A program made the position numbers and the translations under genes. A model generated the notes under the pieces. The model did no database searches. It worked only from the letters and a program-made list of their open reading frames with translations, and was not told the origin of the DNA. A stretch of 41,811 nucleotides of DNA, taken from assembly GCA_022561985.1 (NCBI GenBank), contig JADFQE010000008.1:1-41811 (forward strand). Direction: 5' to 3'. Source of the stretch: Chloroflexota bacterium. Its GTDB lineage: Bacteria; Chloroflexota; Dehalococcoidia; Lucifugimonadales; Australimonadaceae. The number at the start of each line of letters is the position of its first letter. Positions within the stretch are counted from its first letter, which is position 1. Below are positions 1-8,918 of this stretch, piece after piece.

Positions 1-242
1 GTTCGGGCTGGACTACAACGCGAACCGGGGCGCCGGTGGGCAGCTCACGAACTTCGCGATCGCCAACAACTCGATGGCGGTGCACTGCAGCAGCTTCCCG
101 ACGGGCACCTACAAGAAGGGCCACCGCGACGGCGTGGGCGCCTACGTCCGAGGCCCCGGAGGTCTACGACCTCTACGTCCGGGAGTGCGCGGCCCAGGGC
201 GCGGCGGTCGAGCTGCCGCGGCCGGAGTACAAGAAGCGCTGA
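1..242 (+). pseudogene. Cupin protein, 3' end with internal deletion and frameshift
   Basis: This is the end of a cupin metal-binding barrel protein cut by the window edge. Read from base 2, the frame contains FPTGTYKKGHRDGVGAYV, which matches FPVGTYKKAHRHGPGAHV in the intact double-cupin protein at 14616-15743. At about base 148 that similarity stops. One frame over, a plausible C-terminus takes over (EAPEVYDLYVREC, then PRPEYKKR and a stop), resembling the paralogue's tail (EDEEPMIHELFEEAL). Measured against the paralogue, about 275 bases of the second barrel are missing at the join, including the segment equivalent to its GWFHQHFNGG motif. The gene is therefore probably non-functional, unless the gap is an assembly fault. 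The upstream part lies outside the window. Confidence 0.6.
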
Positions 243-263
243 CGCATCGCCGGACCCCCTGGC

Positions 264-272
264 TGCTATCAT
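264..272 (+). promoter_or_regulatory. Extended -10 promoter candidate (TGCTATCAT)
   Basis: TGCTATCAT fits an extended -10 element (TGnTATAAT) and lies about 70 bases before the start of the unknown gene at 343. No convincing -35 is visible, which is usual for extended -10 promoters. The same TGCTAnnnT pattern recurs before several other genes in this window. Confidence 0.4.
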
Positions 273-342
273 GCCTCTCCGGCGCCGAGCCGTGCGGGGG
301 ATCACGGGGCGCACGCAAGAGGCGAGAGGGGAACGGGATCGT

Positions 343-1041
343 ATGGGGCTTTTCACGTCGCGCCAGGAAGTCGTCAAGCGAGAGATAGTCAAGGCCTTTG
401 ACGGCGCGCCGGTCCGGACGCCTCCGGGCCACACCGTCGTGGTGAGCCGTATGGACGGCTGGAGCGTCATCTTCGATATCGACTCGCCGGAGGAGGGGCC
501 TCCGCCGCTGTTCTTCGGTCCGCGCAAGGTGTCGCGGATCGGCATCCCGTTCGTCGCGCGCGACGATTTCAGGCTCGACCTCAAGCGGCGCCGTCTGGTG
601 GGCGACCGGATCTACGAGCGCCGCAGGAAGTGGCCGACCGCCGAGGGGCCGTCGTGGGAGCAGGAGTTCGAGCGGATCCAGAAGCTGTTGAAGCCACCCG
701 CGATCGATTTCGGGTTCGGCGACTTCGACTACGAGTTCACCATCGAGACCAGCGACGAGGCGAAGCTGCGCAAGCTCTTCGAGCCGCGAGCGATCCGGGA
801 TCTGGTTCAGGCGCAGCCGACGATACGCCTCAGGACGGAGCAGGACGAGAAGGGGTGGCTGGCGTCCCTCGTCCCGGAGCTCCCCGGGGACGTGGCGTCG
901 CTCTTCTTCCAGGACCGCTCCCTCCTTCGGGACATCGCCGACGTCGGGACCGTGCACGCCCTTCTGCACGCCACCATCGACCAGCTCGTCGCCGTCGGCT
1001 CCGCGTCCCCGAACCCGCCCAGGATCTTCGACCAGCGTTAG
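343..1041 (+). CDS. Unknown soluble protein, 232 aa
   Basis: I do not recognise this protein with confidence. The start at 343 is chosen because GAGAGGGGA lies about 11 bases upstream; the frame is open back to 271 but without a ribosome site there. No signal peptide or membrane segment is visible. The first half is beta-rich and basic. The second half (about 120-220) has a DFDYEFTIETSDEAKLRKLFEP stretch (split here: DFDYEFTIET, then SDEAKLRKLFEP), loosely like the substrate-binding-type C-terminal part of DUF3137 proteins, where 'residual state' segments precede a ladder of leucines. That similarity is from memory and weak. It stands alone on the plus strand, between the broken cupin gene and the convergent lipoprotein gene, whose stop is only 5 bases away. 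Confidence 0.7.
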   Translation: MGLFTSRQEVVKREIVKAFDGAPVRTPPGHTVVVSRMDGWSVIFDIDSPEEGPPPLFFGPRKVSRIGIPFVARDDFRLDLKRRRLVGDRIYERRRKWPTAEGPSWEQEFERIQKLLKPPAIDFGFGDFDYEFTIETSDEAKLRKLFEPRAIRDLVQAQPTIRLRTEQDEKGWLASLVPELPGDVASLFFQDRSLLRDIADVGTVHALLHATIDQLVAVGSASPNPPRIFDQR

Positions 1042-1046
1042 GCCGC

Positions 1047-2546
1047 CTACGGCACCGCGTTGAGGACGTCGGCGCGCACGTTCGCCACGAGCCGCCAGGT
1101 CGCTCCGGCGTCGTCGCTGCGGTAGAGCAAGTAGCCGTCCGCCTCCGCGTACACGACGCTCGGGTCCGACGGTGCGAAGACGATCTCACGGAAGGGACTC
1201 AGCCCGCCCTGCGCCTCGACCTGCGGCGCGGCCACGACCGTCTGCACGCTCCGGAGCCCGTCCCTCGAGCGGCGCAGGGCGTCGAATGCGGAGAAGATCA
1301 CGAGGTCGGGGTCGGCGGGGGAGACGGCGATCGGACCGTTGACCTGCACGATGGCGCTCCTCGTCCACGTCGCCCCGGCGTCGCGCGAGACCCACCCGAA
1401 GTAGGTGCCTTCCTCGTTCGCGTAGATGACCCCGCCGTCGGCCGAGACGGCGAAGCTCGTGATCGGCTTGTGCCGGAGCTCGCCGGCGAAGAGCTCCCAG
1501 GTGGCTCCGGCATCGGTGCTGCGCGCGAACCCCAGGTTCTGAGAGAGGTCGTCGTGGTTCATCGCGAAGGTGATGATCGTTCGGGGCCGCTCGGGCAGCG
1601 TCTTCATCTCCAGGTAGCCGTTCCTGCCGTCGTCGGGGCCCAGTGGCACGCGCGCCCACGACTCCCCGCCGTCGACCGTGCGGTAGAGCCCGCCCTCGTA
1701 GTAGTCCGCGATGCCGGTCCCGCCTCCGGAGAACGACGGGGCGCCGCCCTCGAGGCCCGCCACCGCGATCAGCGGGTCGGTGGGGTCGAGCCACACGGAG
1801 TTCACCCGCGAGGTCCCGAAGCCGCAGTTCATCTGCCGCCAGCTCTGCCCGCCGTCGGTGCTCCTGTAGATGCCCGCGATCACGCTCGGCGCGGAGCCTA
1901 TCGTGGGGCCGGGCGAGTCGAGCGTGGCCGCCATCAGCACCGATGGGTCGCTGGGCGCGAAGGCGATGTCCCAGATCTCCGGGTACAGGAAGTCGGACCG
2001 CAGGCCGGTGCGGAGGCGCGTCCAGGTGGCGCCGCCGTCCGAGCTGCGGACGAAGCCGTTGCGCTCGGTGCCGAGGATGACGGTGTCGGCGTCGTCGGGG
2101 TGGACCGTGAGGGAGCGGAAGACGCGGTCTCCGTCGGCGCCCTCCGGCCCGGTGGGGCCCGAGACGAGGATGGCTTCGTAGGGGGCTTTGCACGGGTCGA
2201 GCGTCGGCGTTGGCGTGGGGGACGTGGTGGGCGTGGGCGTCGTGGTGGGCGTGGGGGACGTGGTGGGCGTGGCCGTGGCCTCCGGCGCTGCGGCCGCCGT
2301 GGGCATGGGCGTCGGCGTTGGGGCGCCGGCGGGCGTCGGCGTAGGCGTGGGCACCAGGCTCGGCGTTGACGTCGGCGTAGCGGTTATCGTGGACGCCGAG
2401 CCTGGTGGCTCGGCCGGAGGGGAGGGCGTCTGCGGCGGCTCCTGCGCCGGGGGCGCGCACGCCGTGAGCCAGGTGGCGAGGAGGACGAGTGCGCCGAGCG
2501 CGTGGGCGGAGGGCCGCCTAGTCAATGATATCGAGCTTGCGGGCAA
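1047..2546 (-). CDS. Lipoprotein with Asp-box (BNR/sortilin-like) beta-propeller
   Basis: This is a predicted surface lipoprotein of 499 aa. Its signal peptide ends in the lipobox LTAC, with Cys30 as the lipidated residue. Residues about 31-115 form a Thr/Pro-rich stalk (repeated TPTPTP), which probably lifts the globular part from the cell surface. Residues about 120-499 carry at least six Asp-box motifs ([54 protein letters not shown]), the hallmark of sialidase/sortilin-type beta-propellers. Such propellers bind glycans or proteins; the catalytic residues of sialidases are not evident, so I infer binding rather than hydrolysis. The start overlaps the end of the upstream LuxR gene by 29 bases and no other start precedes the signal peptide, which suggests translational coupling with the regulator. 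Confidence 0.85.
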   Translation of the reverse strand: MPASSISLTRRPSAHALGALVLLATWLTACAPPAQEPPQTPSPPAEPPGSASTITATPTSTPSLVPTPTPTPAGAPTPTPMPTAAAAPEATATPTTSPTPTTTPTPTTSPTPTPTLDPCKAPYEAILVSGPTGPEGADGDRVFRSLTVHPDDADTVILGTERNGFVRSSDGGATWTRLRTGLRSDFLYPEIWDIAFAPSDPSVLMAATLDSPGPTIGSAPSVIAGIYRSTDGGQSWRQMNCGFGTSRVNSVWLDPTDPLIAVAGLEGGAPSFSGGGTGIADYYEGGLYRTVDGGESWARVPLGPDDGRNGYLEMKTLPERPRTIITFAMNHDDLSQNLGFARSTDAGATWELFAGELRHKPITSFAVSADGGVIYANEEGTYFGWVSRDAGATWTRSAIVQVNGPIAVSPADPDLVIFSAFDALRRSRDGLRSVQTVVAAPQVEAQGGLSPFREIVFAPSDPSVVYAEADGYLLYRSDDAGATWRLVANVRADVLNAVP

Positions 2547-3216
2547 CGCCGGCCGCGCTCGTCCGATTCGGCACGGCGAGTTTCTGCAGGATCACGCTGA
2601 CGTGCGTCTTCACGGTGTGCAGGCTGATGCCCAGCGTCTCTGCGATCTCTCTGTTGGGGAGCCCCCCCGCGACCAGGCGGAGCACGTCTGCTTCCCGCCC
2701 GCTCAGCTGCTCGACGCCCCTGGCGAGATCGAGCCTCGATGGGACGTCCGCGGTGTGCCGGCCGGACGCCGTGGGCCCGGGGTAGGCGCGGACGCGTGGC
2801 CCGTGGGTGGGGCGCGCGGGGGCGATGGCGGCGCGAGCCTCGGTGGCCTTCAGGCGGGCGTGCAGGTCTCGGTAGTGACCCGCGAGCGCGCCGGTCGCGA
2901 CGAGCGCCATCGTTCCGAGGGTGCCCGCCGGCCATAGCCAGTCGAGCCACGCGCGGTCCGACAGGACGAAGGCGGTCAGCATCAGGAAGGGCATGGCGGC
3001 CGCGGCCGCGAGCACGCCTCCCGCTGCCCCGAACAGCATGGCGAACAGCAGGACGGGGGCCATCCCCAAGATGCCCGAGGCGTCGCCAAGCAGTGGCTGG
3101 AGGAGCAGCACGTGTGTCGCGGCGTAGACCGCCGAGCCGCCGAGAGCGATCCGAACCTTCGTGGGCTTCGAGAGGCTGGCTTGGGGGAGGCCCCATCGGG
3201 CCTCGCTGATCGCCAT
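2518..3216 (-). CDS. Membrane-anchored LuxR-family regulator
   Basis: The protein has 232 aa. The N-terminal half (about 25-120) contains about four hydrophobic segments (for example [20 protein letters not shown] and [12 protein letters not shown]). The C-terminal 65 residues are a LuxR/GerE helix-turn-helix: [40 protein letters not shown]. This is a one-component layout in which a membrane domain senses something and the cytoplasmic domain binds DNA; no phospho-receiver is present. The start at 3216 has AGGAG about ten bases upstream. The frame is open much further upstream, but that extension is the antisense of the dioxygenase gene. The 3' end overlaps the lipoprotein gene, its likely target or partner. 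Confidence 0.85.
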   Translation of the reverse strand: MAISEARWGLPQASLSKPTKVRIALGGSAVYAATHVLLLQPLLGDASGILGMAPVLLFAMLFGAAGGVLAAAAAMPFLMLTAFVLSDRAWLDWLWPAGTLGTMALVATGALAGHYRDLHARLKATEARAAIAPARPTHGPRVRAYPGPTASGRHTADVPSRLDLARGVEQLSGREADVLRLVAGGLPNREIAETLGISLHTVKTHVSVILQKLAVPNRTSAAGVARKLDIID

Positions 3217-3519
3217 GACAAACGCTCCTGGTGCTTTGGCCGTACCCGTTCCGGTCGGTGGCGAGCGTACGGTGTTCCTCTTCCGCCTCGCTCCCGCGAA
3301 CGAAGTATCTTTCCGCATCGTCTGATGCTCGCGACTCGATGTCAACGCCGCACGCGGCACGGAGCGGCCGTTTTCCCGCGTGCGTGGCTCCGTGGCGCCG
3401 CCGGTGCTAGACTCCCGACCGACGCTCCGGGCTCCCGCCCCGGCCGACCGGGCGACCAACGGCCGCAGACGCCCAGGCGATCCAAACGGGTCGCACAGAC
3501 GCATAGAGAGGAACTTCAC
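3217..3519. other. Divergent intergenic region
   Basis: About 300 bases lie between the LuxR regulator (minus) and the ring-cleavage dioxygenase (plus). I see no gene here. It holds the ribosome sites of both genes and one extended -10 candidate for the plus-strand operon (next entry). Divergent placement makes the LuxR protein a candidate regulator of the dioxygenase operon, but no clear operator palindrome is visible. Confidence 0.5.
3405..3413 (+). promoter_or_regulatory. Extended -10 promoter candidate (TGCTAGACT)
   Basis: TGCTAGACT lies about 107 bases before the dioxygenase start and matches the recurrent TGCTAnnnT extended -10 pattern. No good -35 is seen 17 bases upstream. Transcription would begin near 3420, giving a leader of about 100 bases. 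Confidence 0.4.
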
Positions 3520-4494
3520 ATGGCACACCTCGTCCTGGGGATCGGCAGCTCCCACGGGCCCACGATCCAGTCGCCGCCCGAGGTGTGGCAGCGCCTGGGC
3601 GAAGGGGACGCCCGCGACCCCCGCTACGACTTCGAAGCGCTGCTCCGCGATGCCCCGCCGGGGCTGGACGAGGAGATCACGCTCGAACGGCAGACGGCGC
3701 GGCACGAGGCCAACCAGGCCGGCCTCGCCGACCTCAACGACCGGCTTCGTGCGGCGGAGCTCGACGCGATCGTCGTCGTCAGCAACCCGCACCGCACCTG
3801 GCCGGAGGACAACCAGCCGGTGTTCGGGGTATTCCGGGGCGCCGAGCTGCCGGTGGGCCAGCGCCGTGGGTCCCGCGACCCGGCGACCCGCTTCCAGCCG
3901 CCGTCGGGCGAGCGCCCGGCGCCGGAGATCAAGCTGTTCCCCGGGGAGCCGGACCTGGCGAACCACCTGATCGAGACGCTGATCGAGGACGGCTTCGACA
4001 TCGCCGCCACCGACCAGATGAGGGAAGGGGTGGCGCTGGACGAGGCCTTCACGTTCCTCTACCAGCGCTTCCTGCCCGAGGGCGGCGTGTCGATGGTGCC
4101 CTTCATGCTCAGCCGCTACCTGCCGAATCAGGCAACCCCCGCCCGGTGCTACGCGCTGGGCCGGGCGCTGCGCCGCGCCATCGAGTCGTGGGGCGCGGAG
4201 CGCCGGGTGGGCATCATGGCCTCCGGCGGCCTGAGCCACCAGATCATCGACCAGGAGCTCGACCACACGGTGATCGATGCCCTCGTGGGTGGGGACACAG
4301 AGACGCTGTGCGCCCTCGACCGTGGGCGCCTCAACGCCGCACCGGGCACCCCGGAGATCCTCAACTGGGTCACGGTGGCGGGCGCGATGGAGCCCTCCCG
4401 CATGACGCTCGTCGGCTACGAGCCCTGCTACCGCTCCCTCGCCGGCACGGGCCACGGCGTCGCATTCGGCTTTTGGGCACCGGCGCCCCTCTAG
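3520..4494 (+). CDS. Class III extradiol ring-cleavage dioxygenase (LigB-like)
   Basis: The protein has 324 aa and belongs to the LigB fold family, which opens catecholic rings next to the hydroxyls using a non-heme Fe(II). His12 (GSSHGPT) and His91 (SNPHRTW) sit where iron-ligand and nearby active-site histidines lie in this family, and the C-terminal ASGGLSHQ signature (His240) is also typical. The start at 3520 follows AGAGAGGA at a good distance. Eleven bases separate it from the molybdenum hydroxylase gene, whose ribosome site AGGAGG directly follows the stop codon, so the two are almost surely co-transcribed. The substrate cannot be read from sequence; a protocatechuate- or gallate-like compound is a family-based guess. 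Confidence 0.85.
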   Translation: MAHLVLGIGSSHGPTIQSPPEVWQRLGEGDARDPRYDFEALLRDAPPGLDEEITLERQTARHEANQAGLADLNDRLRAAELDAIVVVSNPHRTWPEDNQPVFGVFRGAELPVGQRRGSRDPATRFQPPSGERPAPEIKLFPGEPDLANHLIETLIEDGFDIAATDQMREGVALDEAFTFLYQRFLPEGGVSMVPFMLSRYLPNQATPARCYALGRALRRAIESWGAERRVGIMASGGLSHQIIDQELDHTVIDALVGGDTETLCALDRGRLNAAPGTPEILNWVTVAGAMEPSRMTLVGYEPCYRSLAGTGHGVAFGFWAPAPL

Positions 4495-4504
4495 GAGGAT
4501 CGGC

Positions 4505-6742
4505 ATGGTTCCGTATCGCGTGATCGGTCAGCCAACCCCCACCGACGTGGTGGGCAAGGCCACGGGAGCGACCCGCTACACCGGCGACCTGTGGCTGCCC
4601 GGCATGCTGTGGGGCGCGGTGCTGCGCAGCCCCTTCTCCCACGCGCGCATCCTCCGTATCGACACCTCGAAGGCGGAGCGGCTCCCCGGCGTCCACGGCG
4701 TGATGACGGGCGCCGACGTGCGCGGCATCCGCTATGGACGCCGGTACAAGGACGTGCCCGTGCTCGCCCAGGACGTCGTGCGCTACATCGGCGAGCGCGT
4801 GGCGGCCGTCGCCGCCGAGGACGCCGCGACCGCCGACGCGGCCGCCGCGCTCATCGACGTGGAGTACGAGGAGCTGCCGGCGATCTTCGATCCCATCGAG
4901 GCGATGCGCGAGGGCGCCCTGCTGCTCCACCCGGACGTGAACAGCTACGACGGTCTGCCCGAGCAGCTCGACCCGCCATCGAACGCGTATGCGCGCGACG
5001 TGACGACGAAGGGCGACGTGGAGGCGGGGTTCGCGGCCTCGGACGTCGTCGTCGAGAACGAGTTCACGGTGGCGCGCACGCACCAGGCGTACATGGAGCC
5101 GCACGCCTGCCTCGCCTGGGCCGACGGGGAGGGCAAGCTCCAGGTCTGGTCGGCCACCAAGGCTCCCCACGGCCTGAAGCAGACGCTGGCCGCCGCCCTC
5201 GGGCGCGAGGAGGACAGCATCCGCGTCAACCCCGTCGCCATCGGTGGCGACTTCGGCGGCAAGGGTGCCGCGCTCGACGAGCCTCTCTGCTGCTTCCTGG
5301 CGCTCCGCACCGGACGGCCCGTCCGGATGGTCATGGGTTACACGGACGAGCTGACGGCCGCGGCGCCCCGGCACGCGGGCGTGCTGCGGCTCAAGACGGG
5401 CGTGAAGCGCGACGGCACGCTCCTCGCGCACCGGATCCAGGTCATCTTCGACGGCGGGGCCTACGGCGGCCTGAGGCCCGGAGCGAACCTGGCCGGCGCG
5501 GGCCATAGCGCCGGGCTCTACCGCATACCGGACGTGCACATCGAGGTCATGCGCGTGTACACCAACAACCTCCCCGGCGGTCAGATGCGCGCGCCCGGCT
5601 CGCCGCAGGGCTTCTTCGCGGCCGAGTCCCACATCGACTGCGTCGCGCGCGCCATCGGGATGGACCCGGTGGAGTTCCGTCTCAAGAACCTCATCACCGA
5701 GGGCGACGAGACGACCGAGGGGGACCGCTACCGGGGCGTGCGCGCCCGCGAGACCCTCGAGGCGGCGGTCGAGCGGGCCGGCTACGGCGCGCCCAAGGCG
5801 CCGGGCGTCGGCCGCGGTGTCGCCATGGGCTTCCGCGCGCCCGGCGGTGGCGAGTCCGCCATCTCCGTGAGCATGAACCCCGACGGCAGCGTCGTCGTCG
5901 GCACGTCCGTGTTCGAGCAGGGCACCGGGACGTACACGACCCTGCGCCAATGCGTCGCGGAGGAGCTCTCGATGTCGCCCGGCGACATCACCATGGACGT
6001 CCTCGATACCGACGCCATGCCCTTCGACTCCGGCATCGGCGGCAGCCGCGGCACGCACATCGCCACCGGCTCGGCCTTCCAGGCCGGGCGTGAGGCGAGG
6101 GAGGAGATGCTCGATCTGGCCTCCGACATCCTGGAGTGGCCCCGCGAGGAGCTATCGCTCGACGGGCCGAACGTCGTCCGCAAGGAGACCGGCGACCGGC
6201 ACCCCTGGGCCCGCGTGCTGACGCGGGCCGGACGCGCCGTTCGCGCCGAGGCCGTCCACAAGACCACCGGCCGCTCGCCCGTCACCGCCTTCACCGCGCA
6301 GGTCGCCGAGGTGTCGGTCGATGCCGAGACGGGCGAGGTGAAGCTGCTGCGCTTCACGACGGCCCACGACGTCGGGACGGTGCTGAACCCCATCGGCCAC
6401 CAGGGCCAGATCAACGGCGCCGTCGTCCAGGGCATCGGCTACGGGCTCATGGAGGAGGTGAAGGTGGAGGACGGCCGCGTCACCACGACCAGCTTCGCCG
6501 ACTTCAAGATACCGACCATCGAGGACCTGCCGGGAGAGTTCAACACCGTGCTCTTGGAGCCGGCCGAGGGCGTCGGCCCCTACAGCATCAAGGGCATCGG
6601 CGAGAACCCCAACCCACCCGTTGCGCCGGCCATCGCCAATGCCGTGGAGGACGCCGTCGGCGTCCGGGTCCGCAGCCTCCCGATCACGGCCGAGAAGGTC
6701 TACCGGGCGTTGGCCTCTGCTCTGCATCGCCCGGTCGGATGA
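4505..6742 (+). CDS. Molybdenum hydroxylase large subunit (xanthine dehydrogenase family) 1
   Basis: This 745-aa protein is the molybdopterin-cytosine-dinucleotide-type catalytic subunit of the xanthine dehydrogenase/aldehyde oxidase family, which hydroxylates aromatic heterocycles or aldehydes with water-derived oxygen. The small a/b hammerhead domain is at the N-terminus ([14 protein letters not shown], then the [10 protein letters not shown] region). The cofactor loops are IGGDFGGKG (about 245) and GGQMRAPGS (about 358), and the catalytic glutamate is in KGIGEN (about 700). The CO dehydrogenase active-site cysteine loop is absent, so it is not a true CoxL. No 2Fe-2S or FAD subunit gene lies beside it. 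It is 11 bases downstream of the ring-cleavage dioxygenase, which suggests a ring hydroxylation then ring cleavage sequence. A paralogue is at 17085-19328. Confidence 0.93.
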   Translation: MVPYRVIGQPTPTDVVGKATGATRYTGDLWLPGMLWGAVLRSPFSHARILRIDTSKAERLPGVHGVMTGADVRGIRYGRRYKDVPVLAQDVVRYIGERVAAVAAEDAATADAAAALIDVEYEELPAIFDPIEAMREGALLLHPDVNSYDGLPEQLDPPSNAYARDVTTKGDVEAGFAASDVVVENEFTVARTHQAYMEPHACLAWADGEGKLQVWSATKAPHGLKQTLAAALGREEDSIRVNPVAIGGDFGGKGAALDEPLCCFLALRTGRPVRMVMGYTDELTAAAPRHAGVLRLKTGVKRDGTLLAHRIQVIFDGGAYGGLRPGANLAGAGHSAGLYRIPDVHIEVMRVYTNNLPGGQMRAPGSPQGFFAAESHIDCVARAIGMDPVEFRLKNLITEGDETTEGDRYRGVRARETLEAAVERAGYGAPKAPGVGRGVAMGFRAPGGGESAISVSMNPDGSVVVGTSVFEQGTGTYTTLRQCVAEELSMSPGDITMDVLDTDAMPFDSGIGGSRGTHIATGSAFQAGREAREEMLDLASDILEWPREELSLDGPNVVRKETGDRHPWARVLTRAGRAVRAEAVHKTTGRSPVTAFTAQVAEVSVDAETGEVKLLRFTTAHDVGTVLNPIGHQGQINGAVVQGIGYGLMEEVKVEDGRVTTTSFADFKIPTIEDLPGEFNTVLLEPAEGVGPYSIKGIGENPNPPVAPAIANAVEDAVGVRVRSLPITAEKVYRALASALHRPVG

Positions 6743-6844
6743 GCGCCAATCACCCGCGTGCTCGCCCGCACGGGCGAGCCCTTCGCGCGCCCAAGGGGCG
6801 AGACTCTCCCCGAGAGACAAGACCCGTTCCGATGGGGGGGAGAC

Positions 6845-7162
6845 ATGGGACAGGACCGAGCGAGCCGGATCGTCGCGGAGCCAGTGGCACTGCCGCAGGG
6901 GCTGACCCGCCTTCAGACACACGTGCTCGAGCAGTTCACACAGGCCGCGGCGCTGAAGCAGGTGATGGCGGGCGGGAAGGACGCCGAGCCCACGATGCGG
7001 CTCCTCGACGCCATCCTCGCGGCGCGCTATCGCGACTGCGCGGCGCAGCGCGTCGAGGGCGCGGCCGACGTCATCCTGACGTACGTGGCCTCGCCCGAGA
7101 GCGGGGTCGCGCCGGCCCGGTCCCCCGCGCAGCCCCCCGCGCGGTTCACCGCGCACCCCTAG
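6845..7162 (+). CDS. Unknown small protein, 105 aa
   Basis: I do not recognise it. The start at 6845 (MGQDRASRIV) is preceded by a G-rich GGGGGGAGA ribosome site; the frame is open further upstream to 6758 but without support. The middle is probably helical (LTRLQTHVLEQFTQAAALKQ, AKDAEPTMRLLDAILAARYRD region) and the tail is Pro/Ala-rich and likely disordered. There are no membrane segments. It follows the molybdenum hydroxylase gene by 102 bases and may belong to that transcript. Its stop TAG shares the CTAG palindrome with the stop of the convergent gene, so the two genes overlap by four bases. Confidence 0.6.
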   Translation: MGQDRASRIVAEPVALPQGLTRLQTHVLEQFTQAAALKQVMAGGKDAEPTMRLLDAILAARYRDCAAQRVEGAADVILTYVASPESGVAPARSPAQPPARFTAHP

Positions 7163-8034
7163 GCGCTGGTCACCGCCAGCACGGGCGCTGAGTCCACCAC
7201 GTCGCTGAGCGCGAACGACCCGCTCAGCAGTTCCTTCTCCTTCCAGAAGTCGATCAGCATCTGCATGCCCTCGGTCGCCGGGTCGGGCACGTCCCGGAAC
7301 CCGGCGTGGGTCACGTCGTAGGTCTCCTCCGCGATCGCCCTGCTCGTCTCGCCGTAGCGCTCGTGCAGCGACGCTCCGAAGTCGCGGTCGGCCTTGTAGT
7401 GGCGCTGGCCCGCGAGGTAGCCCCGCAGGAAGCGCGCCACGAGGTCCGGGCGCTCTTGCACCGTCTCGCGGCGTGCGGCGATGCCGCCGATGGCGAAATT
7501 CAGGCCAAGCTCGGCGTAGTCGAAGAGCCACGGGCATCCGGCGTGCTTCGCCTCGATGGCGAGCGGCGGCGAGAGCGGCGAGGCCGCGATCTCCCCGCGG
7601 AGCATGGCCTCGAACCGCGCGCGGCTGCCGCCCAGGTAGCGGATCTCGCTCTCGGCTCCCAGGACGCGGTCCATCGTGATCCTGCACAGGAACTCGCCCA
7701 GGTCGGCTCCACTGCTCGCGCCCAGAGGCTGGCCGCGGACGTCCTCAAGCGTCGCGCCGGGGCGCGCGACCAGGAACTGCTGGTTCACGCCGCCCGCCAG
7801 GAACACGAGCTGCTCGCCGCGGCCCACCGCGTGGACGAGCGCGGGCGCGGCCAGGTTCCCGAACACGATGCGGCCGGAGAGGAGTCCGTCGACGACCGCG
7901 TGGGCGCTGCCCTGCTTGGTGAGCGTGGCCTCGATCCCCTGTGCGCGCATGGACCCGCCGTCGATCGCGGCCGCCAGCGGCGTCGAGCCCTGGCCCTCCG
8001 AGGCGTACCCGCACGGGACCTGCTCGTCGCTCAT
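7159..8034 (-). CDS. NMT1/THI5-like solute-binding-fold protein
   Basis: The 291-aa protein has the two-lobed fold of ABC-transporter substrate-binding proteins of the SsuA/NMT1 group, which bind aromatic sulfonates, nitrate or thiamine precursors. Recognisable parts are GIEATLTKQGSAHAVVDGLL near the N-terminus, the PLGASSGADLGEFL hinge region and ERPDLVARFLRGYLAGQ towards the end. It starts at 8034 after GGAG and has no signal peptide, so it is probably cytoplasmic; like many such proteins in this lineage it might act as an enzyme or sensor rather than a transporter part. No permease or ATPase gene lies nearby. A related but distinct fold member is at 13548-14504. Confidence 0.75.
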   Translation of the reverse strand: MSDEQVPCGYASEGQGSTPLAAAIDGGSMRAQGIEATLTKQGSAHAVVDGLLSGRIVFGNLAAPALVHAVGRGEQLVFLAGGVNQQFLVARPGATLEDVRGQPLGASSGADLGEFLCRITMDRVLGAESEIRYLGGSRARFEAMLRGEIAASPLSPPLAIEAKHAGCPWLFDYAELGLNFAIGGIAARRETVQERPDLVARFLRGYLAGQRHYKADRDFGASLHERYGETSRAIAEETYDVTHAGFRDVPDPATEGMQMLIDFWKEKELLSGSFALSDVVDSAPVLAVTSA

Positions 8035-8048
8035 CGCCGCTCCTTGAA

Positions 8049-8069
8049 CCGCACGCATCACGCGTGCGG
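8049..8069. repeat. Perfect 8-bp inverted repeat in a leader region
   Basis: Arms CCGCACGC and GCGTGCGG flank a five-base loop, 15 bases before the start of the solute-binding-like gene (minus strand). The position in the 5' leader suggests an operator or an RNA hairpin limiting translation. There is no T-run, so it is not a classical terminator. Confidence 0.5.
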
Positions 8070-8147
8070 GCTTCACGCACCATGCGTCTGTCCAGACGGG
8101 ACGGGCCGCACCGTACAGGGCCGGGGCACGCGGCGCAACGCGCTAGG

Positions 8148-8903
8148 TCAGGCCGCGGCGCCGGAGGGCGTGACGGCGGTGCTGACGCAGCTCTCGTCGT
8201 TCGCAGGGTTCACGTCGTCGCGCTGTCGTATCTGGGCACAGTTCTCCACCGCCCCGGAACCCTCGGGGAACTCCCCGATGGGAGCGACCGTCACCGTCAC
8301 GACGAGCGCGGGAAGGAAGCCGCCTGGGGAGATATCCGGGCCGTTATATGCGCAGGTCACTCGCTGGCCCGAGGCGGTGCAGGCCCAGTCCGTGGTGAAG
8401 GGATCGGAGTAGGAGTCGAAGGTGAAGCCGTCCGGCAGGTCGTCCACCATGGTGATCGGGCTGCGGGCGATCCCCGCGCCCACGTTCCATATCCGGAAGG
8501 CGTAGGAGCCGGACCGGCCGTAGTGGAATGCACTATCCAGGAGCTTCTCGATCGCCAGGTCGAGCTCAGGCGAGGGCGCCGGCATCGGGGTGGGGGCAGG
8601 GGCGGCGGTTGGCTGAGGTACCGGGAGGACCTGGGCGTCGTCGGCTACGGCGATCGTTTCGCTCACGAAGATGACGAGGGATGGGAGGACCTGCACATCG
8701 TCGGCGACGGCGACGGCCTCGTCCACGGAGATGATGACAGACGGGAGAACCTGGGCATCGTCGCTCACGGCGATAGATTCGTCCACGACGAGCTCGATCG
8801 GCTCTCCATCAGGGGTGGCGGTGGCCCGGGTGCCGGCACACGCGGGCAGCCCCACCAGGGTCACCAGCAGGAGGAGTGCACCGAGGGCGAGGCGTATCGT
8901 CAT
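8148..8903 (-). CDS. Lipoprotein with three 20-residue repeats and a DUF11-like domain
   Basis: The protein has about 251 aa. A signal peptide ends in the lipobox LPAC (Cys22). Next come three tandem 20-residue units of the form E(S/A/T)(I/V)AV(S/A)DD(A/V)QVLPS, encoded by three 60-bp DNA units, then a Pro/Ala hinge (about 95-115). Residues about 120-251 look like a DUF11 beta-sandwich (FRIWNVGAG, MVDDLPDGFTF, DVNPANDESC), a domain of bacterial surface proteins. The ATG at 8903 is preferred over two GTG codons just upstream. Nine to fifteen bases separate it from the exported protein upstream on the same strand, so they form an operon. The function is probably adhesive or structural. Confidence 0.75.
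   Translation of the reverse strand: MTIRLALGALLLLVTLVGLPACAGTRATATPDGEPIELVVDESIAVSDDAQVLPSVIISVDEAVAVADDVQVLPSLVIFVSETIAVADDAQVLPVPQPTAAPAPTPMPAPSPELDLAIEKLLDSAFHYGRSGSYAFRIWNVGAGIARSPITMVDDLPDGFTFDSYSDPFTTDWACTASGQRVTCAYNGPDISPGGFLPALVVTVTVAPIGEFPEGSGAVENCAQIRQRDDVNPANDESCVSTAVTPSGAAA
8623..8802 (-). repeat. Three tandem 60-bp coding repeats
   Basis: Three exactly 60-bp units (starting 8623, 8683 and 8743) lie end to end inside the lipoprotein gene and keep the frame. Each encodes one AVxDDxQVLPS unit. The units differ by scattered substitutions, so the duplication is not brand new, but they remain similar enough at DNA level for slippage or recombination to change copy number. Confidence 0.85.
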
Positions 8904-8918
8904 CACCACTGTCCACCC

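Noticed and set aside
2188-2360. Simple-sequence repeat as a mobile or regulatory element
   Set aside because: The GTGGGCGTGG-type repeats simply encode the Thr/Pro-rich stalk of the lipoprotein on the other strand.
7159-8034. Full ABC transporter for sulfonates or thiamine precursors
   Set aside because: The binding-protein-like gene has no signal peptide and no permease or ATPase gene lies nearby.
8623-8802. CRISPR array
   Set aside because: The 60-bp repeats are contiguous, without spacers, and keep an open reading frame in a lipoprotein gene.
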